From Tricholoma matsutake (taxonomy: Eukaryota; Basidiomycota; Agaricomycetes; Agaricales; Tricholomataceae): 64,000 nt of DNA. Below, one piece after another: positions 25,540-37,839 of the stretch (its first letter is position 1; each line of letters starts with the position of its first letter). The stretch covers positions 7,192,001 through 7,256,000 of the forward strand of contig AP026544.2 in the NCBI GenBank assembly GCA_026075535.2. The letters run 5' to 3'. Below the pieces are notes generated by a model that saw only the letters and a program-made list of their open reading frames with translations, was not told the origin of the DNA and did no database searches. The translations under genes were made by a program, and so were the position numbers.

Positions 25540-26599
25540 TGCGACAAAGGGCACCGCAGAATTTGAAATATGGGTTGCCCATTTAAACTCCGACCCTCGT
25601 ATAGAAAAGTGGTACTATCACTTACCGAGTGTTTCACCACGATTTACTGATTACTAAATTACACCACATCGACTACAAAATTATATAATTAAACTGATGG
25701 CATATGTGGTTCAAAAGATAGGCTTCATTACTTCCAGAAAATCTAATTATCTCAATGAAAGGTGAGGATGAAGCAACGACGAGTCCCCATGTCAAAAAGT
25801 AGCTAGTCTTTCACCACCATGTCACGCAAAAGTAACGCAGAATTCTGTGATCCGACGTTGGCAGCTGACAAGCCGAAGTACGTTTTCGTAAAAACATTTG
25901 TTGATCGAATTTGCCCAAAATAGCACACTTGTCGGCATTTAAATTCTGTCCGTGAAATGTCACGGTGAGCCAGAAAACTGCTCTATGATCATGGTGAAAC
26001 TACTCTCAGTCTATGGGAAATAGATATTATTGCTTTGAGAAAAAAAATGGGAAGGATTGGTTCACTCCTCAGATCTCAATGTCAGAAATATGTGATTCAC
26101 CCCTCATATATAATGTAGCTTTTACCAACCTCAACCTCAACCAAAAATCAGGGAAAAATCAGAGGAATGTTTGTAATACTTATAACCTCTCAGATCATCG
26201 ATTTGAAGATGGTTGGAGATGTTTTGGGGCTTACAAAGTGTTATCAGTGTGGTGGTGAAACACTAGTACCTGTGGTAAAACACTCGGTAAGTGATAGTAT
26301 GGTGCAGTTCACTTAGCCACCACTTAGTTTACATAAGGGATAAGCTCACTCTAAAATCCATGAAATTTTTATTCCTCTTACAAAATGACTCCTTTTGATG
26401 AGAGGGTTAAATCTGCTAGAGGGATTTCAGATACAACAAAAACTGAGTGAGTTGCAAAAAAATTAGAGTCAATTTGGCAGGGTGTATAAATACAATATTC
26501 TACTAGTTGAAAGCTGTAGTTACATTGTCTGGGATGCATTGATGGGATTTGCACTTTGTTGAGCTAAAATTTCAGACATGAATTTGAGCATCTCGGGTC
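25540..26599. other. AT-rich flank at the edge of the repeat island
   Basis: Upstream region of ADE13 grading into AT-rich sequence. Frames such as 26013-26258 show no domain. A GAAATGTCAC-type motif at about 25951 also occurs at about 11458, possibly part of a dispersed repeat. Confidence 0.35.
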
Positions 26600-26920
26600 A
26601 CCATCCATGTTATATGTGGTGCTCCCATCTCTGAATTGTCACAACTGGGACAGACCTCAAAACCTTTGGCATCTTTTCTTTAAGTGTGTCATAGGTGAAG
26701 AGAGGTGGGGATGCCCAAGTAACATTTGTATCAGATTCTGCCAGTATTGCCATTGGGAGTAGCATGTCTGGATGCACGATCATGTGCTGCTGTGTCTCTG
26801 GAGTGCTTGGGAGTGTCTTTTGCCATTTCCAAAGTGAACTGCTGGTTTTGTTGCCAATGTTAGACATGTCAAGCTGAAATTCACTAGTTGCATTATGTAC
26901 ACTAGTCATGAAATCCACTA
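26600..26920 (-). other. Possible transposon-derived coding remnant
   Basis: A minus-strand frame of about 100 codons contains MTSVHNATSEFQLDM, PPLFTYDTLKEKMPKVLRS and VPVVTIQRWEHHI, then hits stops. The RWEH segment resembles, from memory, repeated agaricomycete proteins linked to DNA transposons. This is a weak assignment. Confidence 0.25.
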
Positions 26921-26954
26921 GCTCACTCTTGAAATCATCTACATTGCAACACTA

Positions 26955-27595
26955 TGTCAAGACCCCTGAAAGCTCTGCCAAATGCCTGATCCAGATCATT
27001 GTGATTTTTATCCACACAAATTTTGGCAGTTTTTATCCAGAAATTGGCTCTGGCCCCCAAATGTATCTACACCATACCTCAGGCCTATGCATAAATTTCA
27101 AAAATTTCCCACTGCACAGCAAATTTTCCTATACACTGAGCAACAGTCAAAATATGAATTACTGTACATATGTTGAAACTACAACTAAGGATCAATATCA
27201 ATCTTCAAACTTCTTGTCAACATCATCAGGCACCTGAAACTTTTTTGCTCTACCCACTAAAGACTTGAAGTAACTGCCTTGAGATATGAGCTCTGCACAT
27301 GTGTAGTGGTGGCTGACTAGTTGTCAGTCTTTATATATATTTACTTTACCTTTTGATAGCCTTGCACTGGACCCTTTATAAGGGCCAGCTCTTATTTAGA
27401 TCAACAGACTTTTACCTTACCAACATCAATATATGTTATATGTGTTAGTGTTGCTTGAAAGCTAAGGTCTACCCCCCACTTTACAACACTTTTTTTTAAC
27501 ACTGAAACTTGTATATTAAAACAAGATTCTTTGCTCAACTTTGCCATTCACAAATGTCTATTGATCATGCTGTAACATCAAATTTGACCCTGACA
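26955..27595 (+). repeat. Putative 5' LTR of Gypsy element A
   Basis: Begins TGTCAAGACCCCTGAAAG and ends GACCCTGACA, so it has TG...CA ends with a 5-bp inverted repeat (TGTCA/TGACA). It contains a TATA stretch (tttatatatattt, near 27330) and tttataaggg near 27377. Four bases after its end comes TGGCGACCGT, a primer-binding-site-like sequence. No second copy of the LTR remains in the window, so the ends are inferred. Confidence 0.5.
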
Positions 27596-30500
27596 TCACT
27601 GGCGACCGTTCATTTGAAAAGTGACATGATCATGCTACCCATGACAGGTTCTCAAGAATCTGATACCCCATGTCTTTGACCAAGACCCAAAGCAAGCCAG
27701 CAAAGACCCAAAGCAAAGCCAGGGTGGAAAAATTGTCCTCAGCAATGGATACTGGTGGCCCAGAGCCTCCAGGTACTACTACCCCAGAGAATAGCATGGC
27801 CCAGGAAGTTGAAGACAGGCCCAGTAGGGCACCAGCTTCTCCTCCAGGACTTCCAACCAGTCCTCGGCCAGAAAGAGTGCCCGAGGATGATGCCCAATTG
27901 TCTTCATGGACCTCCCGCCACGAATCAAGTTCCCCTCACTGGAAACAAACATCCATTAGTAGCTCTCATTTGCCCACTCCCATGGATGAGCAATCCCAGC
28001 AGCATCGATGAGGAGAGAAGCTCCCTGTCAAGATCCCACCTCCTGGTAACAAGGGGAGGGAGGCAAAGAGGTTTGCTGAACAGGCACAGGATCTCTTCAA
28101 TTTCTATTCAGAACAGACCAGTTATGACCCGTCCAAGCTCTTGAGGAACCTCCTCAAGATGGCTCAAGGTTTCTCAGTCCAGATTCACCAAGAGGCAGAG
28201 GAATGTCTCTGCCCCACTGGTATTTCTCCCCCCCAGGGAAATACCTTGTCTCTCCATGAGGACTCCTGGTGAGAAGATCCGGTGCCCCCCACCCTGTCTG
28301 CATCCAAAAAATTGGTGCACTACAATGGGACTAGCAAGCTCACCCTCCAGCATTTCTGCAATGCTTCCCTGCGAGAGGGACAGCCTACTGACATTCCCAA
28401 CCAGGGAATTAGGTTTGATAAAGATGGATACCTGTTTGAGGGACAACCTCCATCTTGAGGGAAGGCTCACAAAGGTCAAGACAATAGAGCTCCTTCACCA
28501 GAAGGAGACCCTGAATCAGATGGAAACAGTGGAGACAGGTCCTCCAAGGACAAAGACAGCAGTGACAACAATGAAGGCTACTCACCTCTCTCTGATGAGG
28601 AAGACAAAGACGAAGGCTCAAGTCTCCTTTGACCAAACAGTCATCAATGATTGAGGTTGCAGTCAGTGCCTGAGGGGACCCAATCAAGGAATACCCCTTC
28701 AGGACAATCTGGGACCCGAGAGTCCCTGGATACTCGATCAGCCTCTCAGACCAAACTCCAAATTATGGAGGAAGTCCTGATACAGAGGTATTTGAGCATT
28801 GGCTCAACTCCTTGTTGCGATGGATGAGAGTAGGATGGATCTGTGGTTCCAAGAAGGACTCAGAGTGCATCGAGTACACCGGTATGTACCTGGAAGGGAT
28901 GGCCTTGACCTGGTTTGAGGATAACATGGATGGGGTGTACCATCATCGGGCATCCTGGACTTTCAAGGACATCATCACCAGGCTCTACAACCAGTTCATC
29001 CATGACAATGCCACTTACAACACAGCTGAGAACTTCTTGCACATGAAATACAATGTTGGCAAAGGAGTGATGAGCTATTATCACTGCCTGGAGCATTACA
29101 TGACCAGAATGGTTTGTGCCCCTGATAGGTTCATGTTTAAAACCCAGCTCCTGTCTGGGATGCCTAGTTCCATGGTGTCCTTTATCTTTGACAAAGGATG
29201 CTCAGCAGAAGCCAGTTCTACCCAAACCCTCTTGTATTATGCCAAGGAAGCAGAGGAAATCCTCTGCAAAAAGAAAAGGTATCAAGAGCAAAGGCAGATG
29301 GTAGAAGTGCTCTCCTTGAGCAAGGAAACAGTTAAACCCAGGTGAACCCTTCCCCTGTCTAGGTCTGAATCTACCCTCAAACGACTGGGTGACTCCCCGA
29401 GGGATAACCCCTGGCGACCTGACCGCCAAAGGAATTGAGACCGACCCCCATGATGGTACTCTGGGGCCCCCACCAAGGAAGTAGAGCACCCACTAGCTGA
29501 ATGATGCTCTCTCCCAGTGGGAGAGCGTTCCCCCCACTATGAACCCCCCTCTCATTCCAAGAGGGTGGATGAGGCTAGACCTCCTCCCACTTGCTTCAAA
29601 TGTGGAGGGAAGGGTCATTACTCCACTCCTGAGAACCATGGATGCCCAGGCTTTCCATGGCCTAGGCCAGGTGCTAGAATGAATGCAGCCAGAGAGGGGG
29701 TGGATTCCCCCTCCCATGATATATCCCAGGATATTCATAGCCCCGGGGAAGAATGACTGGTGGCTGCTCACAGTGATTCTGAAGATGAAGATGATCCAGT
29801 CCTTGGTTCCCAATACAGCTCTGAGGGGGAAGTGTACCCTTTAACCTCAGAGTATGAGACTAGCCGGAGTGACTACGAAGATCAAGAGATCTTCAGTTCT
29901 ATTCGAGAACTGGTGGAATATGATTTCCCTGAAAGCAACTCCAATGTCTGCCCTTCAGTGCAGTCAGTGTCGGATTCAGAAGAAGATGAAGATGACGAGA
30001 AAAGCCTCGACATCAGGGATCCCTCCTTTGGAGAACCCCTTGCTGTCGAAGAAGGAATGACCCCCTCATCTTCTCTATGGGATTGGATGGGAGCAATAGG
30101 TGAACCCTCCCATCCAACACGATCCAACCTCAGGGGAGCCCTGAGGAAGTCGACAAAGAAGATATCCCGTCCTCCTCGCTCTGAAAAACATAATCGGTGC
30201 TTTGTAGTTTGAATGAAAATACATGGCCTCGAGGCCAATGTTCTACTGGACTCTGGTTGCACTTCCAACTCTGTGTCTCCAGAATTCATGGTGTCTGCTA
30301 ATCTCAAGGTGCACGAGCTTGAGAAGCCCATACCCCTGCAGCTGGGGACAGTAGGGAGCCAGTCCAAAATTAATTTTGAATTATTCTCCGAGTTTGAACT
30401 TCAAAGTCTTTGGGGTGAACATTACTTCGATGTGGTCAACCTCGATAGGTATGACACAATCATCGGAACTGTGTTCATGAGGAAACATGGGATCATCCTA

Positions 30501-31416
30501 GACTTTGAACACCATGAAGTGTGCTTGAAGGGAAAAGTTGTGCCCACCATCATCGAATGTGAAAGCACCTTTCAACAGGTGAGACAGTATTTCATGAGGA
30601 TCCCACCCCATCAGGTCGAATGACTGGACAGTGGCCCTCGAGTTGCTGCCTGGCCCATAAGGGACCCAGACAAACTGGGACCCTGTTCACTTTTGGCTCA
30701 GCCTCCTTCAGTAGAGCGAAAATCTGTGAGAATGGATGAATGGGATGTGGATTGTCCACATTCTGAGGAAGGACTACGGTTATCTGATCCCATACTGCTG
30801 GGACCAGATGAGGAAGACTATATTTCTCTCTGACCAATTGATCCAGAGCCCGATGTTGAACAGGAGGACTCTGGAAATTGGGACAAATTGGTTGAAGAGT
30901 TTACCAGGGACCACTTCCCAGATGGTCCAAACTTTGGGGCAGATGGTGGAAGCCCCACCATTCCTGAGGTGCTCACTGAGCAGCAATTGAGCAATTTGAA
31001 TGAGGCTCTGTTCACCATCTGCGACGAGTTGGCCTCCAAGACTAGGGATCAGGGACCCCTAGAAAGAAAAGATATTCCATGCCTGAGAAAGGAGTGGATT
31101 GCTGCCTGCAAGGATATCCTGCAAGGTGTTCCAGAAAGACCTCCCCCCATGAGGGAGATCAACCACCAAATTCCTTTGGTGGATGAAGGCAAACAATACA
31201 ATTACCATTTGCCCCACTGTCTGGACTCGATGAGACAACTGCTTGCCGAGAAAATTGACAAGTACTGCCATGCAGGATGGTGGCAACTGGTGCAAGTGGA
31301 GCAGGCAGCCCCAATGCTAGTCGTCCCCAAAAAGAATGGTGCCATTTGGACCATGGTTCCATTTGGACCATGGTTAATGCAAAGAAATGGAATGACAATA
31401 CCGTCAAGAATGTCAC
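27596..31416 (+). mobile_element. Ty3/Gypsy retrotransposon A, 3'-truncated and decayed
   Basis: Plus-strand gag-pol remnant. The N-terminal gag part uses one frame from 27670 with TGA stops. The gag core (28812-29345) has WFEDNMDGVYHHRASW and FKDIITRLYNQFIHD. A CFKCGGKGH zinc-knuckle remnant lies at about 29.6 kb. A retropepsin-like domain follows (VLLDSGCTSNSVSPEF, 30.24-30.55 kb), then the start of reverse transcriptase (NYHLPHCLDSM, HAGWWQLVQVEQAAPMLVVP, 31.2-31.34 kb). Frame 0 from 28812 onward is interrupted only by TGA: 29343, 29436, 29451, 29502, 29754, 30210, 30621, 30831. The earlier frame is interrupted at 28009, 28270, 28456, 28630 and 28648. A 17-bp tandem duplication (31342-31375) shifts the RT frame. 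The element stops abruptly at 31416 where LTR B begins, so RT palm, RNase H and integrase are missing. Confidence 0.8.
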
Positions 31417-31818
31417 TGTTAGGGCGACACCCACTATCTGCTAGCTAAGACCATGTGGGTTCTCTCTACAAGAAGGGGGCGGGATCCGCACTCATGATGG
31501 GGGAATTGATGGTTTTGATGCGAGGGGTTATTAATAGGTGAGTTTGTTGAGATAGGCCTTTCACACTGAAAACATAGGTGGAATACCTAAGAGAACACAA
31601 CTGGGGTCCCCTAGGCATATATTTAGGGTTTATATACTATGTTACATATATTGTACATTGTTGTTACTGACACATTCACACATGCACGTACATATTGATG
31701 CGTGCAAAATAAAATTCTCATGCTATCAAAGTGTAGCATAATTTGGCGTCATGTAGCGTAATTCAACATAATAAAATAAAAATGAAATTTTATTAGGTAA
31801 TGGGGTGGTTTCCTAACA
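31417..31818 (-). repeat. LTR of Gypsy element B (3' LTR in element orientation)
   Basis: 402 bp, starting TGTTAGGGCGACACCCACTA and ending GGTGGTTTCCTAACA, with matching TGTTAG/CTAACA ends. It pairs with 37220-37621 at about 96% identity by my own reading. The differences are nearly all transitions. Confidence 0.9.
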
Positions 31819-34800
31819 TTACCCCCCTTTTATGCCTCGACTTCCAGGCAAGAAAATATTACGTTTGTCCCCTCTGTGAAATTTTGGTAAGGCCAGAATC
31901 TCATCCCCTCATACACCATTCTCGCAATGCGACGCGGAGCATTCAGATTACGTTTAAAGAATTGGGCGATTGCATTATGTGCTCGCTTACAATTCTCTTT
32001 GGGTTCCCACAAATTATTTTCGTCGGTGTAGTTTTTCCACTTTATTAAAAACTCCAATTTGTTCCGTCGAAGATGTGAGTCTAGAATTTCTTCAACTATA
32101 TATTCTGGAGCACCTTCTACTATTATTGGAGGTTGCGGAGTAGTTTGTTGGCCAGGAATAGTGGGCAGGTGGTAAGGGCATAGGCAGGATATGTTAATCT
32201 CGGGATCAATCTTGAATGATTGGGGTAATTTTAGCACTACCGCATTAGGCAAGATCACTTTAGAGATCGCATATGGGCCAACTTGTTTCTCCATAAGTTT
32301 CCTTGAAGGTCGTGGAATATTCAGGTCCTTGGTACTTAGCCATACCAAGTCACCAACTTTGTACTCTGGAGCGCATGCTCGAGTACGATCCGGGTGTCGC
32401 ATCATGTCATCACGTGCTTTCTTCAATGCCGCCTCTGCTTCTTCTTGTACCTTTTGCATCTTAGATACAAAATCTTCTACTGACTGTACTTTGACTTCCC
32501 TTCTGGGTTCTACTCCCATGCGAGGATGATATCCATAATTTGCGAAAAAGGGTGACATATGAGTAGCCAAATGGAATTTGTTATTGTGGGAAAATTTGGC
32601 AATTGCCAGCCATTCGGGCCAGTCGGTTTGTCAGTAGTTGACAAACATACGTAGGTACTGCTCCAACTCCTGGTTCATTCTCTCAGTCTGCCCATCAGTC
32701 TGCGGGTGATATGCCATAGATAATTTAGTTTGAATTCCCAATATGTTGTTTAGTTCTCACATAAATGCAGAAGCAAATTGTGGTCCACGATCAGAGATAA
32801 CAGTATTGGGTAACCCATGTAACCGCCATACCTGATTTAGATAGAGGTGCGCCAAGCCCAATGATGAGGTTTCTGTAGTAGTAGGAATAATATGGACCTC
32901 CTTTGTGAAGCAGTCACATACTACGAATATTGCATCGTACCCTTGAGCCTTGGGTAATCGGGTAATAAAATCCACAGATATATCTCGCCATGGTGCTTTA
33001 GGTATAGGGTTCGGCATTAATTTTCCTGCAGGTTTCTCTGGAAATTTCTTCCCCCTCATGCATGTATCACATCCATCCACATACCCCAACACATACTTTG
33101 AAATTCTGGGCCACCAATAATTTCTCATTACTAATTCCAACGTCTTCCATCTTCCTGGGTGTCCAGCAATTGGCATATTGTGATGTAACCGGATGATCTC
33201 CCTTCGCAAATCCTGATCCTTTGGTACATACACTTTTCCTTGAAACAACACCAACCCTTGTTCCTCAGCCTATTCATCTCCTTTGATATTACCTTTCTTC
33301 TCTCCCTTCAGAGCTTTCATGGCTTCCACTACTTCATCGTCCATTTCCAAACATTGTTTAATTTTAGACAACATTTCCGTTTCCAAGCTATCTATTAATA
33401 GATGCCCTTGACACATAGCACAAATGCGAAAGTATTCAGGTTTGAGTAAGGTAACATTTTTATTGTCCTCCTCCACCCCCCTTTTATGATCGATACATCT
33501 GGATAATGCATCTGCTTTCCTCATTAAGGTTCCCGCTTTGTGGACCAAGTGAAAATTGAAACATGATAGGAATAGTGCCCAATGTGCTTGCCAGCGATTA
33601 AGCTTTTTAGTGGACATGAAGTATTGCAGATTTTGATGATCTGTCCAGATCTCAATCTGATGCGTACATCCCTCCAAATAATGCCTCCATGCCTCCAATG
33701 CTTGTATTATCCCCAACATCTCTTTGTCATGCACATCATAATTCCTCTCCACATTATTCAATCCTTTTGACAAGTATGCACAAGGATGCCATTTGTCATC
33801 TTCGCACAGCATTGATAATACTGCTCCAGTAGCAAAATTGGATGCATCGGATTCCACTCGCAAAGGGCATGTGAAATCTACTGGGGCTAATATTGGTCCC
33901 TCCACAAACTTCCTCTTCAACTCCTCAAACACTGTCTGCTGCTGCTCTCCCCACCTCCATACTACTCCCTTTCACATAAGGTTATGTAAGGGTGCGGCAA
34001 TTTTAGAAAAATTGTGCACAAAGTGACAACAATAATTAGCGTGTCCCAAGAAGGCTTGAACCTCCTTGACATGGGTGGGCACAGGCCAATCTGTGATCGC
34101 CTGTACCTTGATCGGATCCATTTTGATCCCATCAGGGCTGATCAATAATCCTAGGAACTCAATCTCGCTTGCCCCAAACACACACTTCTCTGGTTTCAAA
34201 AATAGATCATTCTCCGCCAACCTCTGTAACACCTCCTGTACTATCGCCTCATGATTTTCTTCATCCTCCGTGAATATCAGAATGTCGTCAATAAATATTA
34301 TTACCATGCCTTTGTCTATTATGTCCTTGAAAATGTCGTTCATCATATTTTGAAAGGTCGGGGGACTATTAGTCATCCCAAAAAAATGACAAGCGGCTCG
34401 AAGGATCCTCAACACATGGCAAATGCAGCCTTCCACTCATCTCCTTTCTTTATTCATACATTGTTGTATCCCCATCATAAATCCAATTTTGTAAAGACCT
34501 TGGCTTTTCCCACCTTGTCAATTATTTCTGAAATCAACGGCAGGGGGTACGCATTCTTCACTGTCCACTCATTCAGATACCTATAATCTGTACACATCCT
34601 CTTCCTTTGGTCTTTCTTTGGCACAAAGAATATTGGTGATGTCTGCGGTGATTTTGAAGGTCGTATGTATCCTTTATGCAATTGTTCCTTCAGGAATGCA
34701 TGCACTTCTTCTTGTTCCATCGGAGATAATGGATATACCTTTGACTTCTTTGGCACAAACCCTGGCTTCATTTCAATCACATGATCCCATGACTTCCACA

Positions 34801-37219
34801 CCGGCATTCACTCAGACTCCTTCTTCTGGAACACTGACAGATGTTCATGATACACTTTTGGCACCCATTCCTCCACTGGCTTCTCCACCTTCACGATATT
34901 CTTGTCCCATGACTGTCCTCCACGAATTGTTCTAAAGGTTTGCTTCTGCTCTTCTTTCTCAATCATGATCGGAACTTCCTCATTTGGCATTTCCTCATCC
35001 TCCACTTCCTCCATTGTAACAGAATACTTTCTCAGATGTTCTTTCTCTTTCTTTTTCCTTTTTTCCTTCTTCATCTTCCTCCCATACACATTACATTCCT
35101 TAGGACAACGAGTCATTTGTACTTTCCCAGTTTTCCAATCAATTTTGGGATTATGCTTCCGTAACCATGGACATCCTATTATTAGATTGGTTTTCCCAAG
35201 ATTGCACACTTCGAATATGGCTCGCTCCTGATGCTCCTGATACTTTAGGATCATAGTTACCTCCTCCTTGATAGTTCCTCCACGATTGACTGTTCCGTCA
35301 ATATTGTACACCATTATAGGTTGCACCAGCTTGCGTGTGTTAATACTGTTTCCGGTAATTAAGGATCAATTAATAAATAATCCTGTAGCACCAATATCAA
35401 GCAATGCTTCCACATCAATAGCTGCATGTGTGTCCACTGTCTTCAATCCCACAGTCAAGGTAATTTCAGGTTCTATTCATGCAGAGCGAATAAAGAATTT
35501 AGGGGTTTTCGGAAATAGTGCTCGGCAATTTTCTTGGTCATGTGATTCATAACAGTTGTACTCCTCGATTTCCTTTTCTGATTTACTCTGGGTTTCCTTG
35601 GATACTAATACATTGTAACAATTCTGGGTCACCAATGGGGAAACCTTCACTGGGACTCTTCCACAAAATTCTTCTGCTTGCCTTCCTCTGGCTTCACCTC
35701 CTCGATTGTAGCTTCCCTAATCTTTCTTTTCTGCCTACAATTCCTAGAAATGTGTCCTAACTGCCCACAGTTAAAACATTTAAGTGGGGCTCATCTCCCT
35801 GCTTGATCAACCTCCATTGCCTCTGCTGGTGCTGCTGACTCCGTAACTATAGGTGTCACTGCCATGGCCAGTGGCTGTGCCCTTGGAGCTTGCGCCTGAG
35901 GCACCTTTCCTTTCTCGGACTTTCCTCCAGATGACTTTCCAAATTTACTACTTCCATACATCAACTTTGACTCTGCCTGTTCCTGCCGATATTGCCGGTC
36001 AAGGCGCATTGCCCAATTATACCACTCATCCAACTTCTCTGGCATAGAAGGTAGTTGGTAGATAGACTTGAATAAGGAGGGATTTAATCCTGCTTTCAAA
36101 AACTCTACCAATGCAGCTTCTCCCATGTCCGTTTGCGAAGCTTCTGCTTTGAACTGCAAAATAAATTCATCCGCCGTTAAGGAACCTTGGCGCATGGTCT
36201 TTAATTTAGCATTGGCTGTTGCCTTTGGATTAGGGTCTCCAAACTGTGCCTCCAATCTCTCCAGAAATTCCTTGAAGGTTGCAAATGGTTTATTTCCCAC
36301 AGCAATTTGATTAATAGCCTCGTTTCTCCAGAACTGTGCTTTCCCCCCCTGAATGTATGAGAGAGCAAACATAATCCTAGACTCGGCTGTATGAAACTCT
36401 GGCTTCCTCCAATGGATGTACAATACTATAGAGCTGATGAAGGATTTTGTATTCTCCATGGTACCGTCAAAGATTTGCAGGGGCATGTACTTAGGTAAGC
36501 ACACTTTTCCATTTCCGGATTTCTCTGCTGTCTCATCCTCCTGCGATATCCACTCCACCATCTCCTCCATCTCATCATCTCTTTCTCCTATCGTCTCTGG
36601 CTGTACTTCTGCTTGTCTGGGCTGTGATGCTGCCAATACTGACACTAATTGCAACATTTGCACTGTGAGCGCATCAATTTTCACCTCTAGTGCTGGTATG
36701 GGAACAGGATTAGGACTGGGATTAGAAGTTGAAGGTTCGGACATAATTGTAGAATCTGTGATGAATCACTTCTTCAACAAATCCAAAAATTTTTCTTCAA
36801 GACCTCTCCAAATGTTTACAGGTCACGTGATGGTTCGTCGATGGTTCGTCGTTCGTCAGGCACCTATTTTGACACTTCGGATCAATAACCCTTCCAACAG
36901 TGCCTGATCTCGGAGATAACACTGAATTTGGCTTGTAACTAAAATAGTTGTCCGAATAGAGTGATGTAAATCATAACTAAACCAGATCTGATTGGTTGTC
37001 TGGTTGCAGCTGTCCTAATGATGAGTACTGCCTCTCGATCACTGGCGGTTGCAATGTAAGGCGAGGCCTGGCATCGGCTTATGAAAGAAAAGGTAGATTA
37101 CATATATACAAGTACTTCCGGCTCCTGCCAAAAGGGTGAGTAATCGGATGTGGCACGGTGAAACAATGACGTATACGCAAGTAAGAGAAGGCACACTGAT
37201 ATGGGAAGTTGTGTTCTTC
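31819..37219 (-). mobile_element. Ty3/Gypsy chromovirus-type retrotransposon B, internal region
   Basis: Element on the minus strand between two 402-bp LTRs. Gag: 36744-35791, with a CCHC knuckle (CFNCGQLGHISRNC) just beyond an in-frame TGA. A retropepsin-like region (LLDIGATGLFIN, Ser of DSG replaced) lies at about 35.4 kb. Reverse transcriptase: 34.81-33.97 kb ([28 protein letters not shown]). RNase H-like: 33.93-33.5 kb (ESDASNFATGAVLS). Integrase: 33.25-32.5 kb (HHCC zinc finger, DFITRLPK, ISDRGPQF). A C-terminal chromodomain (YIVEEILD, FLIKWKNYTDENNLWEP) sits near 32.0-32.1 kb. A polypurine tract (AAAAGGGGGG) abuts the LTR at about 31823. The frame is broken by TGA at about ten sites (for example 34808, 34475, 34454, 33972, 32757, 32631), one TAG (33270) and a shortened poly-T near 34380. 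It is therefore inactive. A clear primer-binding site was not identified. Confidence 0.92.
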
Positions 37220-37621
37220 TGTTAGGGCGACACCCACTATCTGCTAGCTAAGACCATGTGGGTTCTCTCTACAAGAAGGGGGCAGGATCCGCACTCATGA
37301 TGGGGGAATTGATGGTTTTGATGCGAGGGGTTATTAATAGGTGAGTTTGTTGAGATAGGCCTTTCACACCGAAAATGTAGGTGGAATACCTAAGAGAACA
37401 CAACTGGGGTCCCCTAGGCATATATTTAGGGTTTATATACTATGTTACACATATTGTACATTGTTGTTACCAACACACTCGTACATGCACGTACATTTTG
37501 ATGCGTGTGAAATAAAATTCTCATGCTATCAAAGTGTAGCGTAATTTGGCGTCATGTAGCATAATTCGACATAATAAAATAAAAATGAAATTTTATTAGG
37601 TAATGGGGTGGTTTCCTAACA
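37220..37621 (-). repeat. LTR of Gypsy element B (5' LTR in element orientation)
   Basis: 402-bp partner of the copy at 31417-31818, with the same TG...CA ends. I counted roughly 16 differences, almost all C/T or G/A and mostly CG versus TG or CA. The 5-bp flanks of the two LTRs (gtcac before 31417, cagac after 37621) do not match. Confidence 0.9.
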
Positions 37622-37839
37622 CAGACTGAGCATGAGGCGAGCAAGTAATTTATTGTGAGACAGAGGACAGTATCCGGCAGTGACCAGATACCTGAATTAA
37701 GCAGGGCAGAGCCACACAGGGTGTCTGCAAAAATGTTTTGTGTTTTCCCCAAGTTGCTAGGATTTGGCATAGTGTTTAAAGGTCCAGTTGTGTAAGTCTG
37801 GCCCCACAGACTCACAACATTACAACAAGTTAATTTACC
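37622..37839. other. Right flank of element B, no gene
   Basis: It does not continue the reverse transcriptase frame that lies left of 31417, and nothing coding is recognisable. Confidence 0.4.

Noticed and set aside
27670..31400. TGA read as a sense codon (selenocysteine or Arg recoding)
   Set aside because: The neighbouring cellular genes use TGA as a normal stop, and CpG decay in transposons explains the pattern more simply.
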